Numbered from the stretch's first letter, positions 33,399-43,208 are shown. The stretch is 53,553 nucleotides of DNA from Roseofilum casamattae BLCC-M143 (GCF_030068455.1 NZ_JAQOSQ010000025.1:1-53553); one strand, 5' to 3'. Made by a program: numbers and translations. The notes: generated from the sequence alone by a model not told the origin.

Positions 33399-34133
33399 TT
33401 ACTCGGGTAATGTTAAAATTCCGATTCCAGCCCAGCCTTGATCGTAGTCGGTGACAATTTCTTGGCTCGGATATTTATCTCGCAGTTGATTCCACAATCG
33501 ATCCACCTGACAGCTCGGAATCGTTCGGTGGGGAATAATATCATGAAAGACAACATGTCCTCCAGGTTTGACTAAAGGACTCCATAGTTCAAAGTCTCGA
33601 GTTACCCCTTCAAGTCGGTGATCTCCATCAATAAACAAGATATCAATTTTCCGACCGGCAAGAATCTTTTCTACCTGTTTTCTGGTCTCATCTTTTTGAC
33701 TGTCATCTTGAATTAATTCAACTCGAACTCCATCGCGTCCGGTCGCCAATTCTTTATAAAGACGTTGTTTTTGGGGAAAATATCCGCCTCCATGAATTCC
33801 ATCTTCCAGATCGACCGAAATAACCAGTTCCTTCGCAATCCGACACCAGGCTAATAAGGTTCCTCCTTGAGCCGTACCAATTTCCATCACAACTTTTGGT
33901 TGCTGCTTGCTCGCCCAATCAATTAATCCAGCCAACTCGCCATCATCTTGTAGAACGCAAAGTCGCTTGTACCACCCTTGACCTTGGTAAGATTTGATAA
34001 TTGAGAGAATATCTTCTTTATTCGATCCGGGATATTCAGAAATCAAGCCATACAGCTCCTTTTGTGATGCCGGCCAGAAATAGGAATCTCCTAAATTTTT
34101 AACGACTGTTTTTAGATTTTTCTTCATGTTCAT
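33399..34133 (-). CDS. CmcI-type methyltransferase/hydroxylase-like protein
   Basis: The 244-aa protein has VVMEIGTAQGGTLLAW (81-96), ILFIDGDHRLEGVTRDFELW, and VKPGGHVVFHDII, the pattern of the cephalosporin hydroxylase CmcI/rhamnosyl O-methyltransferase family. These are class I SAM-dependent methyltransferases with a metal-binding aspartate in DGDH. In a glycan cluster an O-methylation of a sugar is the likely role. A 134-bp gap precedes it (34134-34267). Confidence 0.85.
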   Translation of the reverse strand: MNMKKNLKTVVKNLGDSYFWPASQKELYGLISEYPGSNKEDILSIIKSYQGQGWYKRLCVLQDDGELAGLIDWASKQQPKVVMEIGTAQGGTLLAWCRIAKELVISVDLEDGIHGGGYFPQKQRLYKELATGRDGVRVELIQDDSQKDETRKQVEKILAGRKIDILFIDGDHRLEGVTRDFELWSPLVKPGGHVVFHDIIPHRTIPSCQVDRLWNQLRDKYPSQEIVTDYDQGWAGIGILTLPE

Positions 34134-34267
34134 TATTCAAGACCTCAGAGAAAGAAGGAATTGGATTGACCTAGAGATCGATCGCCATCCTTAACCATAC
34201 AATATTTGCTACATCTGGCAACCCTCCATCAACGAACATCGTTACAGATCTTAATTCACAAATACGT

Positions 34268-35293
34268 TCAGAGAGAACAACAAATATCCAGGAAATCCTT
34301 GGCTCTGGCTATGGTCGTATTCCGCTCTACCCATTGATAAGTTTTTTTCCGTAGATTGGCATAGTCATCCGGGGTTAAATCGGCTATTTTTTGCTCCAGC
34401 TCGCTATAGTTATGATAGATAATACTATTGGTTTTATCGAGACCGTGAGGAGCGCAGCTATCTGGCTTTCGATCTAAGTCTCGGAAACACAAGACGCATC
34501 CCTGAGCGGCAAGTTCGTAGTGTCGCAAACAATCCCATCCCGCTCGTTTAGTAGTTACTCCAAAACGAGAAGCTCTCAAGTCCTGATAATATTCCTCTTC
34601 TTGGGTAAACAGATAATGCTCGGAGGTATCCGAAACATGGCTGGATACTTCACTATCGACAATATGAGCTGGAAAATCTTTAGTTTTGCAGTCAATTTCG
34701 CCATACCATATCTTCTCTTTCGGGATAGAAAAACTAATGGGGATTCTATTTTTGGGTAAGGTTTTCCAGCGATCGACCAGCGATCGCGGTGCGTATTTAT
34801 CTAACCCATAATTATATAAACCGCCATAAAGTTCGCGCTTGAAGTATTTATATTTATCCAGCGATCGCGCCATGAGAAAACTTAAGGGTTGTTTGATTAA
34901 ATTCTCTTTAATGTTAGCATAGGGGAAAAAGGCTGGAAAATCGACCCCATCTAAAATCACCATTTTCTTCGGGTCGAGAACTGAGGATAAATCGTAGGCT
35001 AAACCAGCCATCGTCCAGATATCGGCAATGACGACTAGATCGTATTTGGGTAAAATAAACTCCGATCTCCAGTAAAACCGCTCCTCTTTAACGCTCTCTA
35101 TATCATCGAGCAATCCATAGAGACTAAACCCATATCCTCGCTGCCTTCCTCGTATTCCTTCTGGTACTGGAAAATACATGCTGTCATAGCGAGGAAAATC
35201 AACGCACTGTTCTCCCAAGAGCTGGCGCAAACCATGAAATAGGCTTTCGGCTAAGTAGTCGGGTTGATTCGCATGTAAAAATAGAACATTCAT
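34268..35293 (-). CDS. Putative glycosyltransferase-like protein (CgeB-like C-terminus)
   Basis: I do not recognise the N-terminal half of this 341-aa protein. It opens MNVLFLHANQPDYLAES and has a region rich in aromatic residues (FPRYDSMYFPVP). The C-terminal third reads RFGVTTKRAGWDCLRHYELAAQGCVLCF and then IYHNYSELEQKI. This looks like the CgeB-type GT-B donor end, where a single glutamate precedes an alanine-rich turn. It could be a transferase or a degenerate one. It sits alone between gaps of 134 and 92 bp. Confidence 0.6.
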   Translation of the reverse strand: MNVLFLHANQPDYLAESLFHGLRQLLGEQCVDFPRYDSMYFPVPEGIRGRQRGYGFSLYGLLDDIESVKEERFYWRSEFILPKYDLVVIADIWTMAGLAYDLSSVLDPKKMVILDGVDFPAFFPYANIKENLIKQPLSFLMARSLDKYKYFKRELYGGLYNYGLDKYAPRSLVDRWKTLPKNRIPISFSIPKEKIWYGEIDCKTKDFPAHIVDSEVSSHVSDTSEHYLFTQEEEYYQDLRASRFGVTTKRAGWDCLRHYELAAQGCVLCFRDLDRKPDSCAPHGLDKTNSIIYHNYSELEQKIADLTPDDYANLRKKTYQWVERNTTIARAKDFLDICCSL

Positions 35294-35385
35294 TCCGAAT
35301 AATTTATACTCAATAACTCAATATTTATCTTAATCAAAGCATCTAATTTCGGGATTTAATTGTCGAGAAAAAGACTGGTGTAGTA

Positions 35386-36057
35386 TTATTCTTGTCTGGG
35401 ATAGCACGAGAACACAAATTGCCATCCAAACAATCCGGGAAACCTATCAGTTATCTTGCGATCGCACCACAAGCTGAGTTTGGGAAAGTATTTCCGAATG
35501 ACAGGCAATGGAACAAAACCATTGGCTTCTGAATTCAATAGCTTGTATCCATTACCATCGACCAGAGCGCGAGCCGTTTCCCAATCAAAAAAACGAATAT
35601 GAGTCCGATCCATCAGACCGCAATCGGCGTATTCAAAGTGCCCTTTCATAAATTCTAAACGCTGCTTCCAGAATAATACATTGGGCAAGGCAACAATCAA
35701 TACTCCGTCATTTTTTAAACTTAATTTTATCTGATGGAGCAATTCTTGAGGTTGGTAAAGATGTTCCAAAACATGACAACAGATTATGCAATCAAATTCT
35801 CCTAATTCATGGCTCGGAAATGGTTGGTTCAGGTCGTGCAGTACAACTCGGTCTAACCATTCAGAAGCAGCAGTTACTTCTGCGTCAACATTAGTAATAC
35901 CAGTAACTTCGCAATCGATAATTTGTTTAATTTGTTTGCCTATTGTTCCCGCACCACAGCCAATATCTAGCACTCTTCGTGCTGTTTTTGGCACTCTAGA
36001 CAGGACGGGTATATTGTAAACGATTTGTCCATCAATAACTTGATTAATTGAATCCAT
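35386..36057 (-). CDS. SAM-dependent methyltransferase
   Basis: The 223-aa class I methyltransferase has motif I VLDIGCGAGTIGKQI (29-43), CIICCHVLEHLYQP and LKNDGVLIVALPNV, and ends in a basic segment. The layout fits the UbiE/Methyltransf_11 group. It is one of five methyltransferases in the cluster and may set a methyl mark on one residue of the glycan or cap the chain. Its donor is SAM; the acceptor is unknown. Confidence 0.88.
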   Translation of the reverse strand: MDSINQVIDGQIVYNIPVLSRVPKTARRVLDIGCGAGTIGKQIKQIIDCEVTGITNVDAEVTAASEWLDRVVLHDLNQPFPSHELGEFDCIICCHVLEHLYQPQELLHQIKLSLKNDGVLIVALPNVLFWKQRLEFMKGHFEYADCGLMDRTHIRFFDWETARALVDGNGYKLLNSEANGFVPLPVIRKYFPKLSLWCDRKITDRFPGLFGWQFVFSCYPRQE

Positions 36058-36107
36058 GATTATAGTGATTGAAAAGTATTGAACGCAAATAGTTTCATCA
36101 ATTTTAT

Positions 36108-37016
36108 CTAGATCATTTTCTCATATTTGCCTTCCTGAAATAACTTTCCATACTCTCGAGCCATTTGCCATGTTTGCCAAAAGTCTAATAAACGAAAGTT
36201 ATAATTTTTAATATTGAGTGAGGTGAGCATGGCTAAATAGAGGAAATAGGCCAAGCACTGCATTTGACTAAAAACATCTGGGCGATAGGAACTATAGGCT
36301 AAATAGGAGAGTAGAAAAGCTCCTTTGGGATAAACAATTTTGTGCTTTTCTATCCGTTCTTCAACGGTACCATGACTCAGGTGGATGACATAAGTATCGG
36401 GACAGTATCGAATGCGATATCCGAGTGCATGTAAACGAGGGCCGAATTCGAGATCGCAAATATATCCAAATGCTTCTAAAAATCGATGAGTTTCAAAAAT
36501 TTTCCTGGGTATAATCGCGCAGCCACCGCTGATGGCAAAACAATCATCAAAATTAGAAATGGGTTTATGAAATCCTCGAGGTTGAACCTCACCTGGAAGG
36601 TGTAAATGGGATTCGGGATTGGGATATTCATAATATTCGCCCAAGAGCCAAATACTTTCTGGTAAGGAGCTAACCGTATCATAGATAATCTGAAAGTGAT
36701 TGTCCGGAAAGAGATGATCGTCATTAACAATGCGTACGTGAGTACCCTGACAGGCGATCGCAGCATTATTTAAATTCGCTTGCAACCCCCGACGCGGACC
36801 TGTAATATATCGGCAGCCCCACTTAAGCGCGATCGCCTCATTCTGAGGAGCAATATCTGGCGTGGAATCATCCGAGACCACAATCTCATAGGGTTGAACG
36901 CTTTGAGCGCGAATACTTTCCAAGCACCGGTTCAAATAATCGGGAAGGTTGTAAGTAACCAGAGCAACACTAATCGTAACATTTTCTTGACTATCCACGA
37001 TCGCCCTCCTATTCAT
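36108..37016 (-). CDS. Glycosyltransferase family 2
   Basis: Starting at the ATG at 37016 the protein has 302 residues. TISVALVTYNLPDYLNRCLES and EIVVSDDSTPD form the nucleotide-binding half, and VRIVNDDHLFP carries a variant DxD (NDDH, 98-101). A longer frame to 37100 would overlap the upstream gene by 92 bp and adds only low-complexity residues, so the inner start with an 8-bp overlap is preferred. The C-terminal region has a GT2-like HLSHGTVEERIEKHK segment. Confidence 0.9.
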   Translation of the reverse strand: MNRRAIVDSQENVTISVALVTYNLPDYLNRCLESIRAQSVQPYEIVVSDDSTPDIAPQNEAIALKWGCRYITGPRRGLQANLNNAAIACQGTHVRIVNDDHLFPDNHFQIIYDTVSSLPESIWLLGEYYEYPNPESHLHLPGEVQPRGFHKPISNFDDCFAISGGCAIIPRKIFETHRFLEAFGYICDLEFGPRLHALGYRIRYCPDTYVIHLSHGTVEERIEKHKIVYPKGAFLLSYLAYSSYRPDVFSQMQCLAYFLYLAMLTSLNIKNYNFRLLDFWQTWQMAREYGKLFQEGKYEKMI

Positions 37017-37755
37017 ACTGACGATTTTTTGCTCGGAATTCCCCGGCTTTACCATCGGGAAAGGGGAACCATTCTTCGATCGCAAATCCCTTGTTCTCAA
37101 GTAGCTCCAGTCCGTACTGAGGATTGCCTTGTTCGCAGGTATGAAATTCTCCTACGACGTGGCGAACGCAACTAAAACTAGGAGATTGCATAATCTCGTA
37201 TTCAGACCCTTCACAATCGAGTTTGAGCAACTCTATTTTCCCATCCATGCGATCGGCAATTTCCTGGAAAGAAACCATCTCGCAGACTTGAGAGGAATTG
37301 AGAGAACTGTTATCGTCTTTAGCCACATAACATGCGGTTAAATCTCCTTCAACACTTAAATGAACTTTCCCCGACTCTTGCCCGACAGCATAGGGATAAA
37401 CTTCAACATTGAATGGCCGAACATTCTTCTCTAAATTCAAAAAAGTCTCGTTGCAAGGTTCGTAAGCTAGAATTTTCGCATTGGGAAATAAGGTTGCCGC
37501 ATAGATCGAGAAAATCCCGATATTTGCTCCAATATCCACAATATTATTGAGATTCTCAAATCGCTTTAAACCGTAGGTATCGTTGAGAACAATACCCATC
37601 AGCATCACCAAAGAATCCGGACCGGAAATATTGATTTTACGACCGTTAACGTAATAATCGCAAGAATAGGGGATTTGGTTTGCCCTGTAGTAACGTCTAG
37701 TCAATCGACTAACCGCATAAGCTGTTTGCACTCTTTGAAGTATGGAAGCTCCCAT
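37009..37755 (-). CDS. FkbM-family methyltransferase
   Basis: The 248-aa protein has NIVDIGANIGIFSIYAA (71-87), ILAYEPCNETFLNLEKN and the acidic ELLKLDCEGSEYEIM, the hallmark of FkbM O-methyltransferases that modify sugars and polyketides. The order and spacing fit a complete enzyme. It probably O-methylates a glycan residue. It lies 9 bp after the upstream glycosyltransferase and overlaps the downstream one. Confidence 0.9.
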   Translation of the reverse strand: MGASILQRVQTAYAVSRLTRRYYRANQIPYSCDYYVNGRKINISGPDSLVMLMGIVLNDTYGLKRFENLNNIVDIGANIGIFSIYAATLFPNAKILAYEPCNETFLNLEKNVRPFNVEVYPYAVGQESGKVHLSVEGDLTACYVAKDDNSSLNSSQVCEMVSFQEIADRMDGKIELLKLDCEGSEYEIMQSPSFSCVRHVVGEFHTCEQGNPQYGLELLENKGFAIEEWFPFPDGKAGEFRAKNRQYE

Positions 37756-37764
37756 AGTCTCCTC

Positions 37765-38934
37765 CTAATTTAATTGGGTATAATATTGAGAATAAATTTG
37801 TATCTGATCCATCGCAATTTTCGGCCAAGAAAATTCTCTGGAAAATGCCAAGCACTGTTGCGAGAGTTGCTCGTATTTCGCTTCAGGCAAGGTTAATATC
37901 TCCACTAGTTTATCTACAAAACTGTTAACATCACCTGCGGGAACCATCAGCGGAAAATCAATCGGTTTTAGCATTTCACGAGGTCCGGGAATATCATAAG
38001 CGACGGTCGGCAAAGCACAAGCAATTTTTTCCAGAATAGCAAATCCAAATCCTTCCATGTAGCTAGGGAATGCACCGACTGTTGCTCCAGATAATAGAGA
38101 GGGAAGTTCTTCGCTATCATAGTTAGGAATAATTTCTATCCAATCACAGGCAGGTAAGTTTAGATCGCGTAAAACCTCTTCCGGACTTAAGCCAGTCCCG
38201 AGAAACTTAAATTTCACATCGGGTATTTTGGCTTTAGTACGATGCAAGATCTCCGGCCAATCTCTCGACCCTTTGCGTTGCATCCAATAGCCAATAAATG
38301 CGACTTCTTTTCGAGCTAAGCGAGTGCCGGCTGGTTGCACAGCTTGAGTAAATGCTTGTTGTCGTTTTTCCGATAATCCAAAGGGAAAGACGGCAGAGCG
38401 ATCGCCCATTCCCCAATGCTTTTGGACGTAAATTTTTTCGTCCTGATTGGGAAGATTAATGAGATCGCAAGTTTCTAAGCTGCGCAGATAGTAAGGACGT
38501 TCTTTCTCTTTTCTCCAAGAGCGGACCATATTGGCAAGAGGATTGCCTTTTTTGACCTGAGGCCACTTCTTTTGTTCGTACTCGAAGTATTCTTCACACA
38601 AGGCATACAATCCTACCGATCGCGATACTAACAATCCTTTAAAATTGAGTTCTGCTTTAGTGAAGGGTAAGTTTCCTTGATGGGCATCGATAATATCAAA
38701 GCGATCGCCATTAGCTAAGACAAATTCTTTCGCTTTACTGGAAAAACTGGGGCGCGTGAATTCCGATAGGCGCGAGTTTCGAGCATTCGGAAATGCGTCG
38801 TTAATATCAAATTTTTCCACCTTGTGTCCCATTTTTCGGAATTCATCGGCTAACTCCAACTGAACTCTCGGTCCACCTAGATTGCGGTTCCAAGGCATAT
38901 GAAGCATCATTAAAATTCTCAAGGATTGGCTCAT
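37765..38934 (-). CDS. Glycosyltransferase family 4
   Basis: The 389-aa GT-B enzyme opens SLRILMMLHMPWNRNLGGPR. The donor domain contains FIGYWMQRKGSRDWPEI and the E-x7-E motif MEGFGFAILEKIACA. It has a long middle segment with KKWPQVKKGNPLANM, richer in lysine than its neighbours. It is one step in glycan assembly; the donor is unknown. Gap to the next gene is 6 bp. Confidence 0.92.
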   Translation of the reverse strand: MSQSLRILMMLHMPWNRNLGGPRVQLELADEFRKMGHKVEKFDINDAFPNARNSRLSEFTRPSFSSKAKEFVLANGDRFDIIDAHQGNLPFTKAELNFKGLLVSRSVGLYALCEEYFEYEQKKWPQVKKGNPLANMVRSWRKEKERPYYLRSLETCDLINLPNQDEKIYVQKHWGMGDRSAVFPFGLSEKRQQAFTQAVQPAGTRLARKEVAFIGYWMQRKGSRDWPEILHRTKAKIPDVKFKFLGTGLSPEEVLRDLNLPACDWIEIIPNYDSEELPSLLSGATVGAFPSYMEGFGFAILEKIACALPTVAYDIPGPREMLKPIDFPLMVPAGDVNSFVDKLVEILTLPEAKYEQLSQQCLAFSREFSWPKIAMDQIQIYSQYYTQLN

Positions 38935-38940
38935 AGCAAC

Positions 38941-40044
38941 TTATCTGACACCTTGGTAAAGTTCTAAGTGTTTGTTCGCGACCATCGACCAACTAAAGTT
39001 ATGGTTAATCCATTCGAGACAGCGGTCTCGATATCCTTCATAGTCCTGGGAGGATAATTGGATAAAGTGTTGCAGAGCATCGGCGATCGCTCGGCCGGAG
39101 TTTTGCTCTACGATCGATCCTGTTTTACCATCATTGACAAATTCGTGCATGGCTCCTGCATCCGTACAAACAACTGGCGTACCGCACGCTTGAGATTCCA
39201 ACAGCGTAAATCCCATCAATTCCGGAACTGGAGTATAGTCACCATACCAGGTGGTATGGACTGAGGGCAATACAGTGACTGTCGCACTGCGGTATTCATA
39301 AAGCAAGCGGCGATCGTCTGCATCCCGAATAAACTCTACCGGCCAATCTTCAGCCAGTTGTTGGAGATCGCGGTAAAATTTTTCGCTAGATTCTCCTTTT
39401 ACTCGACCGACAATAGCGAGCTTATAGTCTGATGCTCCCAAGAGTTTAAAGCCATCAATTAAATAGTTAATTCCTTTATGAGGAAGAATTCTACCGACGA
39501 AGAGAATCTTTTTTTCTTTGGCAATAGTAGGCGTTGGATTAAACCAGTTAGTATCTACACCACCTTTAATCGTGACAGCTTTTTGCCTCAGTTGGTCGGG
39601 AACAGAACCGAGAGTATATTCAGATTGAGCAACTAAGTTAGTATAGTAGCGAAATACGGGCAATTTATGGTTGATGACCAGGGAACCTCCTCCACCATGA
39701 TCGGTGACGAACACTCGTTTGCCCAGAAGTCCTCCAATTAAACAACTCACATCCGAAACGAGAGTGTGGATGTGATGGACGTGGATAATTTTTGCCTTGA
39801 GTAACGAACTGATGTAGCGAATATCGATCGCATTCATCATGTTACCGTGAATCGGAGATTTAACCGGAAAGACTTCAATATTCAGATCGCCTTCTTGAGA
39901 ACTTTGGCGCTCGGAACCAAAGCTGACTAAAGTGGTCTCTGTCTGTTCGGCCATCAGGGAAGCGAGAGTACTGGCATAGCGCTCGGCGCCACCGATCAAA
40001 GAGCGATCGCTAAAGTAGGTTGGAGTAATGTAAACGACCTTCAT
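38941..40044 (-). CDS. Glycosyltransferase family 4
   Basis: The 367-aa GT-B enzyme has ITPTYFSDRSLIGGAERYAS at the start and FVGRILPHKGINYLIDGFK in the donor domain. The E-x7-E motif reads ELMGFTLLESQACGTP. It belongs to the group of GT4 enzymes that act late in surface glycan synthesis in other bacteria. The donor is unknown. It lies 6 bp before the next gene, with no promoter-sized gap. Confidence 0.92.
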   Translation of the reverse strand: MKVVYITPTYFSDRSLIGGAERYASTLASLMAEQTETTLVSFGSERQSSQEGDLNIEVFPVKSPIHGNMMNAIDIRYISSLLKAKIIHVHHIHTLVSDVSCLIGGLLGKRVFVTDHGGGGSLVINHKLPVFRYYTNLVAQSEYTLGSVPDQLRQKAVTIKGGVDTNWFNPTPTIAKEKKILFVGRILPHKGINYLIDGFKLLGASDYKLAIVGRVKGESSEKFYRDLQQLAEDWPVEFIRDADDRRLLYEYRSATVTVLPSVHTTWYGDYTPVPELMGFTLLESQACGTPVVCTDAGAMHEFVNDGKTGSIVEQNSGRAIADALQHFIQLSSQDYEGYRDRCLEWINHNFSWSMVANKHLELYQGVR

Positions 40045-40056
40045 ACCTACCTCTAT

Positions 40057-40974
40057 TTACTCCATTCGAGTTTCTACTAAAACGACCACATCTGCACCAA
40101 AAGAACGCAGTTGTTCGTTGCGATCGCGATCGGTATTTATCGCTTCTACACTCGTTTCTTGCCAGCCTTTCGCTGTCTTTTTCATCAAAGTAAGTTGAAT
40201 CTCTCGATTAAATTGAGCTGCTAGGGTTTTAAAGTCTTCTAATTCTTCAGTTCCCAGGCGATATTCTCCTTTTTGCCATACTCCTCCTTTCTCGTATCCG
40301 CAAGGCATACTAACTAATAATAATCCATCCGGTTTTATCAGTTGGAGTAAAGCAGTAAATGCCGGTTTCCACAGCCCTTGCCCGCTCTCCGAATTCGCAC
40401 TCATTTCTGCCGATCCATTCCCGGAAAAGTCATTATATTGATTATCTCCACCCACATGTTCGAGGGTGGAAATACAGGTAATACAGTCAAATGAACGATG
40501 GGGTAAATCGCAGGAGCGGATATCTTGGGAATGGAATGAAATGCGCCCCTGCATGGCTAAAGGTTCGCTGACCAAATTGAGAAAATGAATATCGGCAAAC
40601 TGCTCGATTAGCTTGCCGATGGTGTATGGAGTATTCATCACGCACCCCACATCAAGAAAGCGATCGCTTTTACCGAGTTTGGCAATTTGTTTCATTGCCC
40701 AGGAATACTCGACTAATCGCTCGTCATAATATTGAAAATGAGGCTGGTAAATCAGATTAGTCCAATCCGCAGGATTAGACAACGTTGACTCGCAAAGTTG
40801 CGCCACTAATTCTTGCCGAGTCCACCAATAACGGGGGGAGTAAGGCAGAACGCTATACTTATTTCTCTGATTTTGCCAGTCCCACCATTGCAAATGCAGT
40901 TGCGTTAACGAGCGATCGGTAAAGGTTAATAGTTGTTTAACTGGATTCATAGGAATTTGAATAAGACTAATCAT
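40057..40974 (-). CDS. SAM-dependent methyltransferase
   Basis: From the ATG at 40974 the protein has 305 residues; an ATG at 40950 is also possible, and the longest frame (to 41037) overlaps the upstream gene too far. RFLDVGCVMNTPYTIG is a variant motif I without GxGxG, followed by FDCITCISTLEHVGGDN and IKPDGLLLVSMPCGYE. The N-terminal 60 residues are Trp- and Gln-rich (LQWWDWQNQRNK), an unusual feature. It is presumably a glycan methyltransferase; acceptor unknown. Confidence 0.85.
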   Translation of the reverse strand: MISLIQIPMNPVKQLLTFTDRSLTQLHLQWWDWQNQRNKYSVLPYSPRYWWTRQELVAQLCESTLSNPADWTNLIYQPHFQYYDERLVEYSWAMKQIAKLGKSDRFLDVGCVMNTPYTIGKLIEQFADIHFLNLVSEPLAMQGRISFHSQDIRSCDLPHRSFDCITCISTLEHVGGDNQYNDFSGNGSAEMSANSESGQGLWKPAFTALLQLIKPDGLLLVSMPCGYEKGGVWQKGEYRLGTEELEDFKTLAAQFNREIQLTLMKKTAKGWQETSVEAINTDRDRNEQLRSFGADVVVLVETRME

Positions 40975-42343
40975 CTGATGAATATTTGGAGATAACCGTA
41001 TCGAGAACATTAGCAAACTCGACGGCACGGTTAGCATAACTCAGTTCATCATGAATTGAACTGCGATCGCAAACTCGAGGATTACCGGAAAATTTTTCGC
41101 TGGCTAACTGAGTAATGACCTCTTTCATTCCCGCGATATCTCTTTGATTAACCAGCCATACTCCAGTATTTCCCTCTAAATAATCGTAATTTTCGCCGGG
41201 GGAAACGGCAGCCAGGATGGGTCGATCTGTCATTAAATATTCGTAGGTTTTCGCCGAGATTCGCCCTCCCGGTCCCGCATCATCCGGACGTGCGGGTAGG
41301 GTCATAAATAAGAGATCGCAAGAGCAAGCAATTTCCATCGCTTGTTTATTCGGCACAGCATCATGGACAAAGACCGCATCGCTTAAGTTTTGGTTTGCTA
41401 AAGCGCGATCGGTAACATATGAGGGATAGAGAGTGCCGTACAAATCAATTTTAATCTGCCCCTCCCATTCCGGACGATCGGCGATCGCCTCTTTCACCGC
41501 TTTGCCGATAAACATTGGACTTGACGTTTTTATATCCAATTCCAGTACCTTATATTGCCCGAGTTTATTCCAGAACCGATACAGCCTTCTCCAAAACTTT
41601 TGTTGCTCTTCCTCCGTCTGATAATACTCGAACCATCCTCCCATAAACCCGATATAGGCAATTTGGAAATAGTCCTTCGTTTCCCGATCTGAAGAATAAT
41701 TAAAATCCTCGCGATCGGCACCGTATCGAACCAAATGTAACTTACTCGCATCCCAGTCAGACTGCCTCAGCTTAATGCGATCGAGGTTGCGCTGCGACAC
41801 GTAAATCGTGGCAGCCGAATTGCGAATATAAAAATCTTCCATCCACACCGTCAACTGATAGTGAAACCAGCTCTCGAATGAATTCCCGCTCATGTCCGTA
41901 CAGGTGGGAGAATCATCGAAATTAAAAATAACGGGAATACCCGTCAGCCATTTCAAAATTAAACCCACTAACCCGACAGAATAAGGCATCATAAACACGA
42001 CGATCGCATCTGGTTTTTCTTGCCGAATTAGCTCGCGAGCCTTCAGAATGGCAGGAATGACCCAGAACAAAGGGACTTCTCCACTAAAAGGCAAAAAGAA
42101 TGTCCACAATTTCGTTAATTTCAGCGTATTGACCAGTTCTGCCAGAGATTTGGGATACCAATCGGGAACAGAATGAACGGTAATTGACTTGCCAAAATGA
42201 CTCGATTGTGCTTTAGTCACTACTTCAATCGACCAACTATCTTCTAACTGCTGCATAATCTTGCTCGCACGTATAGTGGTTGGAGTAATATTGGGAAAGA
42301 AGTGATAACTAATGGATAAAATTTTCTTCATTATCTTGAGCAC
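40967..42343 (-). CDS. Glycosyltransferase family 4-like
   Basis: The 458-aa GT-B enzyme has SISYHFFPNITPTTIRASKI at the start and IAYIGFMGGWFEYYQT in the donor domain. The donor E-x7-E block is less clear: DDAGPGGRISAKTYEYLMT has one glutamate. This resembles the GT4 members with a Lys-Glu pair. It is longer than its neighbours, with a helical insertion around 230-270. The cluster position suggests a step in repeat-unit assembly. Confidence 0.85.
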   Translation of the reverse strand: MLKIMKKILSISYHFFPNITPTTIRASKIMQQLEDSWSIEVVTKAQSSHFGKSITVHSVPDWYPKSLAELVNTLKLTKLWTFFLPFSGEVPLFWVIPAILKARELIRQEKPDAIVVFMMPYSVGLVGLILKWLTGIPVIFNFDDSPTCTDMSGNSFESWFHYQLTVWMEDFYIRNSAATIYVSQRNLDRIKLRQSDWDASKLHLVRYGADREDFNYSSDRETKDYFQIAYIGFMGGWFEYYQTEEEQQKFWRRLYRFWNKLGQYKVLELDIKTSSPMFIGKAVKEAIADRPEWEGQIKIDLYGTLYPSYVTDRALANQNLSDAVFVHDAVPNKQAMEIACSCDLLFMTLPARPDDAGPGGRISAKTYEYLMTDRPILAAVSPGENYDYLEGNTGVWLVNQRDIAGMKEVITQLASEKFSGNPRVCDRSSIHDELSYANRAVEFANVLDTVISKYSSDD

Positions 42344-42365
42344 AGAAATAGTAGTCGCGATCGCT

Positions 42366-43208
42366 CTAGCGCAGCACCTTATTTTTCATCCATTGATAAA
42401 TCCGTCCGGCAAACTCTCCGTACCGTTCCGGTTGAGTCAGAGCAAGATACCCTCTCATTAGAATCGAAGTCTGCTTGGGTTTAAAATTGGGGTCATAAAT
42501 AGGGTAGAATGCCTTATCTTTTGATTCGGTTTCTGCCTTTCTCCTCAACTGTTCGACTTCACGACAGATAGCCATCTCTTCCGACTCTATCCGAGTAGAA
42601 ACTTGCCCATCGATCTTAGAGTCAAACAACTCGTTCATTGCTCGAGCAACATGTTGTGCTAAGCTCTCCCAGTCTATCTCCAAGTCCGATATGAGTTCTG
42701 TCCAGATTACTTCATCAGGTGCAAGTTCCACTTCAGATTTGAGAACGTTACCGCTTTCTTCAGACAAGAGAAAATAACCACTAGCCATCTTTAGCGATCG
42801 CTCTCTTGATAACCGAACAGAACTCTCATCTAAGGGGGAATCTGCAGCTACTGCTGACGGACTAGGTTCTAGAACAAACAAAGACTTGGCTTGAGATCCC
42901 GGACTAGTGTTATAGCTACTGATAAACACATCAATGTCCAGTTCCTTGCACAGTGCCGATAGACGACAAACTTCGACACTAGAGCGATCGAAATCCGGCG
43001 CCGGAGCAAACAAATTCTGCACTGCAAGCTCGGGAAAAATGGCATTGACATCTCTATTCAAAACGTAAACCCTATGACCTTCAAGAGAGGCAACCAATCT
43101 GGGAATTAAAGATTCCCAGAATTTGGCTATCTCTAAATAGTCAGAATAGGCAAACACGCAGCCATCAATCAAGATGTTCATTTCATTCATGCCTGAGAGT
43201 AAAGTCAT
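42366..43208 (-). CDS. Hypothetical protein, possible N-terminal half of a GT
   Basis: I do not recognise this 280-aa protein as a whole. It opens MNILIDGCVFAYSDYLEIAKF and has DVFISSYNTSPGSQAKSLFV. This resembles the N-terminal acceptor domain of a GT-B enzyme, but no donor domain follows. Instead there is an acidic helical region with ESEEMAICREVEQLRRK and a basic tail ending MKNKVLR. Starts at 43208, 43190 and 43181 are all possible; the first immediately follows the radical SAM stop. It could be an accessory or regulatory protein of the glycan machinery. Confidence 0.55.
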   Translation of the reverse strand: MTLLSGMNEMNILIDGCVFAYSDYLEIAKFWESLIPRLVASLEGHRVYVLNRDVNAIFPELAVQNLFAPAPDFDRSSVEVCRLSALCKELDIDVFISSYNTSPGSQAKSLFVLEPSPSAVAADSPLDESSVRLSRERSLKMASGYFLLSEESGNVLKSEVELAPDEVIWTELISDLEIDWESLAQHVARAMNELFDSKIDGQVSTRIESEEMAICREVEQLRRKAETESKDKAFYPIYDPNFKPKQTSILMRGYLALTQPERYGEFAGRIYQWMKNKVLR

